A DNA stretch of 64,000 nucleotides. Source: an uncultured Lachnospiraceae bacterium. GTDB taxonomy: Bacteria; Bacillota; Clostridia; Lachnospirales; Lachnospiraceae. Position 1 is the stretch's first letter. Every line of letters starts with the position of its first letter. The translations under genes and the position numbers were made by a program. Under the pieces are notes generated by a model. It did no database searches and was not told where the DNA came from. It worked only from the letters and a program-made list of their open reading frames with translations. The stretch lies in contig CALWLT010000035.1 in NCBI GenBank assembly GCA_944381615.1, positions 1 to 64,000 on the forward strand. Direction: 5' to 3'. Positions 58,770 through 64,000 of the stretch are shown here, piece after piece.

Positions 58770-58798
58770 ATTCTAACACTCCCCCTATTTTTGGACAA
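58770..58798 (-). promoter_or_regulatory. promoter of lrgAB
   Basis: TTGTCC (58793-58798) and TAGAAT (58770-58775), 17 bases apart on the minus strand. Confidence 0.65.
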
Positions 58799-58896
58799 TA
58801 TGAAAAAGTAGCAGATTTTCCCCGCTTTTTCCTCTCATTTTTGCCCGGTCCGTGCGGACGGCGCGCCGCAGAATCCGGCCGCCGCGGCAAAAGCGG

Positions 58897-58925
58897 TTGT
58901 CCCGCTCCCGCGGCGGTGCTATACT
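58897..58925 (+). promoter_or_regulatory. promoter of the GNAT gene
   Basis: TTGTCC and TATACT, 17 bases apart, with an AGGAGG further on before the start codon. Confidence 0.7.
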
Positions 58926-58980
58926 GTTCTGAAAAGCACGCCGGATCCGTATTTCATTCCGTTCCAGAGGAGGTTGATCC

Positions 58981-59793
58981 ATGAAAACCATCGTCCGCGC
59001 CGATGTCTTAAACGACCGGCAGAAAACAGAGCTCTTCTCCCTGCTCGCCGCCTGCGCGCCGGATCCCGCCCGGCCGCCGGCGTTTCCTGTCGAGGAAGCG
59101 TCCCCCTTCTTTTTTCTCTACAGCGAAGACGGGCCCCAGCCGGCCGCGGTCCTGGCGCTTCTGTCTGAGGACGCCGGATCGCTGGATCCGGACGAGCCCG
59201 TCGAATGCTTTGCCTTTACCCGCCCCGCGCAGCGGCAGAAGGGATTTTTCTCAGCGCTTCTGCAGGAATGCCTTCCCCTTGTCGGGGAACGCGATCTGCT
59301 CTTTCCCTTTTCACACGAAGACGAGGCCGGCCGCCTGGCCCTGGAGGCCGCCGGCGCGGAGATCGCCTGCACCGAATACCGCATGGAGCGGGCGCTTGAC
59401 GCCGCGCTTCCCCGCCTTTTACGCGCGCCGCGGCTTTTCCTTGGCTGGGAGGAAACTGCAAAGGCCGGCGTCCTCACTCTTTCCTGCCGCGCCTTCCTGC
59501 GCTCGGATCCCCGGCGGGAAGCCGCCGTCTGCCGGATCGACGTCCCGGACGCGCGCGGCGGCGGGGCCAATCTTCCCGGCGCGCGCGGCTGCTTTTACGG
59601 CTTTCAGGTCGCCCCGGCGCTGCGCGGCCAGAAAATCGGAGAAGAAACGCTTCTTCTTACCCTGAAAGCGCTGCGCGGCCGGGGCCTCGCCTCCCTCTTC
59701 CTCCATGTGAGCAAAGACAATACGGCCGCGCTCGGCCTCTATCAAAAAACAGGGTTCCGGATTACCGAAACCCTGTCGTATTACCTTTACTGA
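58981..59793 (+). CDS. GNAT N-acetyltransferase, two-domain
   Basis: A 270-residue protein with a C-terminal GNAT domain (about 190-270: FQVAPALRGQKIGEETLLL is the acetyl-CoA loop, SKDNTAALGLYQKTGFRITE the end). The N-terminal part has another weak GNAT-like signature (FTRPAQRQKGFFSALLQECL), so it may be a tandem GNAT. Substrate is unknown. It is convergent with the alarmone synthetase gene. Confidence 0.85.
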   Translation: MKTIVRADVLNDRQKTELFSLLAACAPDPARPPAFPVEEASPFFFLYSEDGPQPAAVLALLSEDAGSLDPDEPVECFAFTRPAQRQKGFFSALLQECLPLVGERDLLFPFSHEDEAGRLALEAAGAEIACTEYRMERALDAALPRLLRAPRLFLGWEETAKAGVLTLSCRAFLRSDPRREAAVCRIDVPDARGGGANLPGARGCFYGFQVAPALRGQKIGEETLLLTLKALRGRGLASLFLHVSKDNTAALGLYQKTGFRITETLSYYLY

Positions 59794-59796
59794 CCG

Positions 59797-59833
59797 GCCA
59801 GAAGGGAAAGCCATCCCTGGCTTCTGCCCTTTG
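59797..59833. terminator. possible bidirectional hairpin between convergent genes
   Basis: CCAGAAGGG, AAGCCA and TGGCTT, CCCTTTGG arms pair with small bulges around TCCC. No clear T-tract, so the call rests on position. Confidence 0.45.
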
Positions 59834-59847
59834 GGCGCGGCGGGCCG

Positions 59848-60573
59848 CTATCTCTGCACCACGCCGCCTTTTTCCTCGATCCGGCGGCGGATGTCCAGCA
59901 TCTTCCAGTCCGTCCCCGCGATGATCTCCGCGCACTTTTTCAGCTCCTCGCCGATCTCCGCGGCGTCCTCCGCATCGAGCTGCTTTTTGTACTTCAGCTG
60001 ATGGTCCAGGCTGGCCCAGAAATCCATGGCGATGGTGCGGATCTGAACCTCCACGCGGATCTGCTGTTTGCAGTTGGAAAAATAGACCGGCACCTCCAGA
60101 ATCATGTGGTAACTGCGGTAGCCGTTCTCCTTGGGCGAGCGGATGTAATCCTTGACCGCGATAATCGTCACGTCGTCCTGCCTCGCCAGCATCCGGCTGA
60201 TCTCATAAATGTCGTCCACAAACGAACAGATCACACGGATTCCCGCGATGTCGTCCAGATTCTGCCGCATCGACTCCACCGACACGGGAAGCCCGCGCCG
60301 CTGCAGCTTTTCCACGATGCTGGCCGGCTTTTTCAGCCGCACCTTGATGATCTCGATGGGATTGCGGGAATTGCGGATCGACAGCTCGTCGTTCAGCACC
60401 TCCAGCTTGGTCTTGACCTCGCGGATCGCGCAGCTGTACTGCATCATGCTCTCCCGAAACTGCTTCGCCGTATTCAGAAGCTGCTCCGGGACCTCGAACG
60501 GCTGCGGCGAATTGACCGCGTAATGGCTGATCCCGCCGTTGGGATTTTCATTCACATTATCCCTGACATTCAT
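59848..60573 (-). CDS. small alarmone synthetase (RelQ/RelP type)
   Basis: A 241-residue RelA/SpoT-domain protein without a hydrolase or regulatory domain. ESMRQNLDDIAGIRVICSFVDDIYEI, DYIRSPKENGYRSYHMIL and VEVQIRTIAMDFWASLDHQLKYK are the synthetase motifs with the ATP and GTP residues. It makes (p)ppGpp from nucleotides. An upstream GTG would add three residues; the ATG with GGGG upstream is preferred. It follows Mrp after 23 bases and is the last gene of a run led by a THF riboswitch. Confidence 0.92.
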   Translation of the reverse strand: MNVRDNVNENPNGGISHYAVNSPQPFEVPEQLLNTAKQFRESMMQYSCAIREVKTKLEVLNDELSIRNSRNPIEIIKVRLKKPASIVEKLQRRGLPVSVESMRQNLDDIAGIRVICSFVDDIYEISRMLARQDDVTIIAVKDYIRSPKENGYRSYHMILEVPVYFSNCKQQIRVEVQIRTIAMDFWASLDHQLKYKKQLDAEDAAEIGEELKKCAEIIAGTDWKMLDIRRRIEEKGGVVQR

Positions 60574-60596
60574 TTGCAACACCCCGATCTGTCAGA

Positions 60597-61427
60597 TTAT
60601 TTCAGCGCCTCAATCGCATCCGCCGCCTGATCAAGCCAGGGGCTCTCCACCTTCTCTACCTCGCCCCGGTCCACGCAGGCCGCGATCTCCGGATTGACCG
60701 GAATCCTGGCCAGCACCGGAATCCCGTATCCGGCCGCCGTCTCCTCAATATGGCTCTCGCCGAAGACCGGAATCTTCTTTTTGCAGTCCGGGCATTCCAG
60801 GTAGCTCATGTTCTCTACCAGGCCGAGGATCGGAATATCCATCTTTTTCGCCATATTGACCGCCTTGGCGACGATCATCGAAACCAGCTCCTGCGGCGAG
60901 GTAACGACGATAATCCCGTCCAGCGGCAGCGACTGGAACACCGTCAGCGGCACGTCGCCGGTTCCCGGAGGCATGTCCACAAACATGTAGTCGATGTCCT
61001 TCCAGAGCGCCTCTCCCCAGAACTGCTTGATCACGCCGCCCACGATGGGGCCTCTCCAAATGACCGGATCCGTCTCATGCTCCAGGATCAGGTTGGAGGA
61101 AAGGATCTCCACCCCGGTACGGCTGACGCGCGGAACCATCAGCTGATCCGCCGTAACCCCGACCGAACCGTGCAGGCCGAACGCCCGCGGAATCGACGGG
61201 CCCGTGATATCGGCGTCCAGAATTCCCACGCGGTAATTGCGCGCCTGCAGCTTGCAGGCCATCAGGGAAGTTACCAGGGATTTTCCCACGCCGCCCTTGC
61301 CGCTTACCACGCCGATTACCCGGCGCACCGTGCTCTGCGGATTTAACGGTTCCAGAAAGCTCTCCATCGTGCGGCTCTCGCAGTCCTCGCTGCACGACGC
61401 ACAGTTATGATTACAGTTCTCGCTCAT
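60597..61427 (-). CDS. Mrp/NBP35-type P-loop ATPase, Fe-S cluster carrier
   Basis: A 276-residue protein. The N-terminus is cysteine-rich (ENCNHNCASCSEDC). The deviant Walker A is GVVSGKGGVGKSLV; the switch and carrier motifs are LDADITGPSIPRAFG, FVDMPPGTGDVPLTV and MSYLECPDCKKKIPVFGES. The paired CxxC is the expected bridging cluster site. It is likely to deliver Fe-S clusters. The gene follows bioY after 28 bases. Confidence 0.92.
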   Translation of the reverse strand: MSENCNHNCASCSEDCESRTMESFLEPLNPQSTVRRVIGVVSGKGGVGKSLVTSLMACKLQARNYRVGILDADITGPSIPRAFGLHGSVGVTADQLMVPRVSRTGVEILSSNLILEHETDPVIWRGPIVGGVIKQFWGEALWKDIDYMFVDMPPGTGDVPLTVFQSLPLDGIIVVTSPQELVSMIVAKAVNMAKKMDIPILGLVENMSYLECPDCKKKIPVFGESHIEETAAGYGIPVLARIPVNPEIAACVDRGEVEKVESPWLDQAADAIEALK

Positions 61428-61455
61428 TGTTTTTTCTCCTCTTTCTCTTGTTTTC

Positions 61456-62061
61456 TTATCCGCGCAGTCCCCCGTAAAGCGATCCCAGCATCGGCCGCAG
61501 CCGTCTCGCCGCCGTAACGGCCAGCACGCAGAGGACGTAATCCGGAATCATGGTCGGCAGGCAGTAGACGGCAAAAAGCGTCCCCCAGCCGACCGGCTGC
61601 GCCATGAAAAGGCGGCTGATCAGGAAAAACCAGATCATGCCTGCCCCATAATACAGAAAATACCCGGCCGTAGCCGTCAGAAGAAGCGCTCCCGCCCGGC
61701 ACGGCCTGCGCATCTCCGTCAGCCGCCCCATCGCCCACGCGGCCAGGGCGAAGCCGAGCAGGAAACCGAACGTCGGCTTCAGCAGGTAGGCCGGGCCGCC
61801 GCCCCGTGCAAAGACGGGAACGCCCAGAAGCCCGATCAGCAGATACGCCGCCACGCTCAGGAACGCGCGCCGCGATCCCAGCAAAAGCCCCGCCAGCAGC
61901 ACAAAGAACCACTGCAGCGTAAAATTCATCGTGTCCGCCCCCGCCGGGATCACGACCCGGATAAACGCTCCCACCGTGATCAGCGCGGCAAACAGGCCGC
62001 ACACCGCCAGATCCCTGGAAAGCTCCCGGCTCTGCGCCGCCGTCTTCTCCCTCAGTCTCAT
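61456..62061 (-). CDS. bioY: BioY-type biotin ECF transporter S component
   Basis: A 201-residue membrane protein with six helices. The BioY-like motif is LLGVPVFARGGGPAYLLKPTFGFLLGF. It would work with a shared EcfAAT module, which is not in this window. It starts 15 bases after folT, so biotin uptake is co-transcribed with folate uptake. Confidence 0.87.
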   Translation of the reverse strand: MRLREKTAAQSRELSRDLAVCGLFAALITVGAFIRVVIPAGADTMNFTLQWFFVLLAGLLLGSRRAFLSVAAYLLIGLLGVPVFARGGGPAYLLKPTFGFLLGFALAAWAMGRLTEMRRPCRAGALLLTATAGYFLYYGAGMIWFFLISRLFMAQPVGWGTLFAVYCLPTMIPDYVLCVLAVTAARRLRPMLGSLYGGLRG

Positions 62062-62076
62062 TCTCTTCCTTTCTCT

Positions 62077-62640
62077 TTATCCCAGCTGGAACCGGCGGAT
62101 GGCCCGCACCAGGCCGGCGCTCTCCAGCTTGCGCGCGATGACGTAAAAGAGCGCCGATTCTACCGGCCACATCAGGATGTTTTTCAGAAGCCGCGCCGGA
62201 ATCAGCACCAGGACCGCCTTCCCCGACATCATCGAAAGCCACAGCGTGCCCAGGCAGACGTTGCAGATGACCGCCACCAGGAAATGGCCCGCGAGCGCCC
62301 GCCGGAATGTGAGCGGCCGCCGGTAGAGCACCGTCCCGTAGATCACGCCGGCCAGGATCGCGTTCAGGGTAAAGCCCGGGAAATAGCCGCCCGTCGGCTT
62401 GACGACGTAGCGCACCAGATCGAGGACGCCGCCGTATACGGCGCCGGTTACCGGCCCGAACAGGTAATAGACAAACTGGTTGACCACGCTCCCGAACCCG
62501 ATCTTCAGATAGGGCCCTGCCTCGATCGTAAAGTATCCCAGAATTACGGAGACAGCCATCAGCATGGCGGCCGTCGTGACCGTCCGCACCCGTCTCAGTT
62601 CCCGGTACGATTCACGGTACAGTTCAGCCATTTTTCGCAT
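62077..62640 (-). CDS. folT: folate ECF transporter S component
   Basis: A 187-residue membrane protein; KIGFGSVVNQFVYYLFGPVTGAVYGGVLDLVRY and VKPTGGYFPGFTLNAIL are FolT motifs (the first across two helices). GGAGG lies eight bases before the selected ATG. It is preceded by a THF riboswitch, which supports the folate assignment. Confidence 0.92.
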   Translation of the reverse strand: MRKMAELYRESYRELRRVRTVTTAAMLMAVSVILGYFTIEAGPYLKIGFGSVVNQFVYYLFGPVTGAVYGGVLDLVRYVVKPTGGYFPGFTLNAILAGVIYGTVLYRRPLTFRRALAGHFLVAVICNVCLGTLWLSMMSGKAVLVLIPARLLKNILMWPVESALFYVIARKLESAGLVRAIRRFQLG

Positions 62641-62702
62641 AAAAAATACCTCCTTTTCTGCAGATCTCTCGAACCACATCAGGAGATATCGCTATCTACG
62701 AT

Positions 62703-62797
62703 GCAGCGGGATGCGGGATACCGACCGCGGACTGCTCCTTCGTCCGGCTGACAACTCCCTGTTCAGCCGGCACTTAACGCCTGTATCCCTACTCTGC
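62703..62797 (-). promoter_or_regulatory. tetrahydrofolate (THF) riboswitch
   Basis: On the minus strand: GCAGAGTAGGGATAC, then GGCGTTAAGTGCC (the GCGUUAAGUG core), a GGCTGAACAGGGAGTTGTCAGCC arm (split loop), ACGAAGGAGCAG, CGCGGT and GTATCCCGCATCCCGCTGC closing P1. The order and conserved residues match the folT-type THF aptamer. No U-tract follows; regulation is probably at translation of folT. Confidence 0.93.
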
Positions 62798-62816
62798 GTT
62801 CTCTATTTGCTTCTCC

Positions 62817-62844
62817 AGTATAGCACAATATTTTCACTTTGCAA
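62817..62844 (-). promoter_or_regulatory. promoter of the folT-bioY-mrp-alarmone synthetase operon
   Basis: TTGCAA (62839-62844) and TATACT (62817-62822) on the minus strand, 16 bases apart, 20 bases before the riboswitch. Confidence 0.75.
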
Positions 62845-62895
62845 GTGCCGGGGCGCCTTTTATCCGGGGCGGCAGAAACGCCGCCCGCGCCTCTT

Positions 62896-63330
62896 TCAGA
62901 TCCCGCTCTCCTCCTGCTGCGTATACTCGCGGAACGCCCGGTCCATCTCGATATAATTGCGCTTCAGCGATACCGGTTTCCCGTCCCGCGTCAGGAAGCA
63001 GTGACGGCTCTCGCCCACGCAGCGCAGCTGCCCGCTCTCCTTATCGAGCACCGTGTATTCCATCGTCATGCGGATCCCGTTGTATTCCTTCAGATGCACC
63101 AGGATCTGCACCGTCTCCCCGAACCGGACCATGCTCTTATATTCGCAGTGTACGGAAAGAACCGGGCTGATGATCCCCTGCTTTTCCATCACGTCGTAGC
63201 CCATCCCCATCTGATCCATCAGATCGATCCGGGCCTCCTCGAACCAGTGGAGATAATTGGCATGATGGATAATCCCCATCTGATCCGTCTCATAATACTG
63301 CGCCCTGTGCTCGTAAATTCTTCGTCCCAT
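62896..63330 (-). CDS. acyl-CoA thioesterase, YbgC/4-hydroxybenzoyl-CoA thioesterase family
   Basis: A 144-residue hotdog-fold protein: RAQYYETDQMGIIHHANYLHWFEEARIDLM contains the catalytic aspartate region (YETDQMG), split here across two motifs. GGAG eight bases upstream fixes the ATG. The in-frame upstream extension of 80 residues is a shadow of the HPr gene in another frame. Confidence 0.9.
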   Translation of the reverse strand: MGRRIYEHRAQYYETDQMGIIHHANYLHWFEEARIDLMDQMGMGYDVMEKQGIISPVLSVHCEYKSMVRFGETVQILVHLKEYNGIRMTMEYTVLDKESGQLRCVGESRHCFLTRDGKPVSLKRNYIEMDRAFREYTQQEESGI

Positions 63331-63413
63331 CGCGTTCTCTCCTTTCCGTCCTCCCGCCGCGGCCGCAGCTGCGGCCAGGAAAGGCGCCGCCTGTTCTGTC
63401 TTATTCCCGTCTT

Positions 63414-63677
63414 TTACTCTCCCAGACCGCTCTCGATCGCCTCCGCGATCGCCGCGAGCGCTTCCTCCTCGTCGGGGCCGTCGCAGATCAGCGTGACCTC
63501 CGTCCCGCACTTGATACCGGCCGCCATCACATTCAGCACGCTCTTGGCGGCAATCCGCTTTTCCTTCCACTCGATGATGCTGTTGCTCTTAAATTTCATC
63601 GCCGTCTGAGATAACACGCCCGCCGGTCTTAAATGAAGGCCGGAAGGGTTGATAACCGTAACTTTTCTGGATACCAT
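63414..63677 (-). CDS. HPr-family phosphocarrier protein (copy 2)
   Basis: An 87-residue HPr: NPSGLHLRPAGVLSQTAM with His15, and AAKSVLNVMAAGIKCG with the Ser46 region. It closely resembles the copy in the c-di-AMP operon, including the acidic end GPDEEEALAAIA and SGLGE. It has its own promoter. Confidence 0.92.
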   Translation of the reverse strand: MVSRKVTVINPSGLHLRPAGVLSQTAMKFKSNSIIEWKEKRIAAKSVLNVMAAGIKCGTEVTLICDGPDEEEALAAIAEAIESGLGE

Positions 63678-63713
63678 ACGCTGCCTCCTTACTGCTGTTT
63701 CTTCACAGAATAA

Positions 63714-63742
63714 ATTTTATTATAAGTTTTCCGGGCTGTCAA
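63714..63742 (-). promoter_or_regulatory. promoter of HPr copy 2
   Basis: TTGACA (63737-63742) and TAAAAT (63714-63719) are 17 bases apart on the minus strand. Confidence 0.75.
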
Positions 63743-63748
63743 GTTTCC

Positions 63749-63885
63749 GGCCCCGCCCGGCCTGCGTGGTACACCGGCCCCGCCTGGCCTGCGTGGTACA
63801 CGGCCCCGCCCGGCGCTTGCACGGTACACTGGCCCTGGCCGGCCTGCGCGGTATACTGGCCCCGCCCGGCGCTTGCACGGTAACT
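63749..63885. repeat. five tandem 26-29 bp GC-rich repeats
   Basis: Units begin with GGCCCCGCC and end with GGTACAC or GGTA(T)ACT, at 63749, 63776, 63802, 63831 and 63858. Units 3 and 5 share a CGCTTGCACGG variant, suggesting that a two-unit block was duplicated. The repeat fills the gap between HPr copy 2 and the next gene. Confidence 0.9.
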
Positions 63886-63903
63886 AACCCCGGGCGGCCG
63901 GTG

Positions 63904-63921
63904 CGGCCCGGAAGGGCCGCG
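63904..63921. terminator. GC hairpin after the cut right-end gene
   Basis: GCGGCCC-GGAA-GGGCCGC, extendable with the flanking GGCGG and CCGCC. No T-tract on the minus strand, so only a possible terminator. Confidence 0.4.
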
Positions 63922-63934
63922 CCGCCTTTTGTCC

Positions 63935-64000
63935 TCAGCCCAGGATTTCCTGCGCGTAGCGCACGGAAGCCATGGCGTCGCGGCAGTAGGCGTCGGCCCC
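63935..64000 (-). CDS. C-terminus of a gene cut by the window edge, possibly a corrinoid/methionine synthase-type protein
   Basis: The final 21 codons and TGA stop read GADAYCRDAMASVRYAQEIL then G. The GADAY...DAxxxVRxA pattern resembles the end of the B12-binding domain in corrinoid methyltransferases (MetH-like). The fragment is too short for confidence. Confidence 0.4.
   Translation of the reverse strand, partial: GADAYCRDAMASVRYAQEILG

Noticed and set aside
63331..63570. 80-residue N-terminal extension of the thioesterase
   Set aside because: It is rich in Arg and Gly, and overlaps the HPr gene in a different frame. GGAG marks the shorter start.
63749..63885. CRISPR array
   Set aside because: The repeats are directly adjacent without unique spacers, and no cas genes are present. 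The same holds for the arrays at 7.5 and 26.7 kb.

Overview
The window is a GC-rich chromosome segment from an anaerobic Firmicute, most likely a Lachnospiraceae-type Clostridium relative. The evidence is the gene set: pyruvate formate-lyase, two [FeFe]-hydrogenase-type proteins, class 1B dihydroorotate dehydrogenase with PyrK, CdaA/CdaR, an ANTAR regulator beside a glutamine-synthetase homologue, sporulation-type membrane proteins, and ZTP and THF riboswitches. Most genes are on the minus strand in short operons with good AGGAGG-type ribosome binding sites. Both ends of the window cut genes.

Layout. 0-8.5 kb: RlmD-type methyltransferase (cut), MATE exporter, cytidylate-kinase-like protein, SPOR amidase, DapF, ANTAR regulator, a glutamine-synthetase-like protein and a second DapF-like protein. 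The last two lack key catalytic residues. 8.6-13.2 kb: AraC regulator, AI-2E-family permease, aminotransferase, polysaccharide polymerase-like protein. 13.2-17.2 kb: c-di-AMP operon (two unknown membrane proteins, cdaA, cdaR, HPr). 17.6-20.9 kb: pflA and pflB, with a ZTP (pfl-motif) riboswitch before pflB. 21.1-26.6 kb: PAP2 protein, then a hydrogenase/sensor operon (2Fe-2S ferredoxin, PAS-linked hydrogenase-like sensor, SpoIIE-type phosphatase, monomeric [FeFe]-hydrogenase). 26.8-29.5 kb: substrate-binding lipoprotein plus a fused permease-ATPase. 29.5-37.5 kb: HAD hydrolase, PII-like c-di-AMP receptor, CorA, five tRNAs, rlmB, mrnC, cysS, ispF, lipid kinase, and tRNA-Val/tRNA-Met.

37.7-46.8 kb is a visibly more AT-rich catabolic cassette: a TRAP transporter, hydantoinase/oxoprolinase A and B subunits, a SIS-domain protein and a ROK regulator. 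It is flanked by an intact and a decayed copy of the same gene-end sequence, so it looks inserted. 47.0-52.5 kb: small membrane protein, glycosyltransferase, HD hydrolase, D,D-carboxypeptidase, M29-like aminopeptidase. 52.5-56.7 kb: small membrane proteins and pyrFKDE. 56.8-59.8 kb: nitroreductase, LrgAB and a GNAT protein. 59.8-62.8 kb: a THF-riboswitch-led operon (folT, bioY, Mrp, small alarmone synthetase). The window ends with a thioesterase, a second HPr, a GC-rich tandem repeat and the last codons of a cut gene.

The observations most worth following are: (1) a DapF-like protein, a GS-like protein and an ANTAR protein in a row, each missing catalytic or phosphoacceptor residues, next to a normal dapF; (2) the hydrogen-sensing operon; (3) the SIS/hydantoinase/TRAP cassette with duplicated flanks; (4) the alarmone synthetase and Mrp under a folate riboswitch; (5) a perfect RNA hairpin that covers the amidase ribosome binding site; and (6) repeated tandem duplication of short GC-rich units, twice copying the end of a gene with its stop codon.
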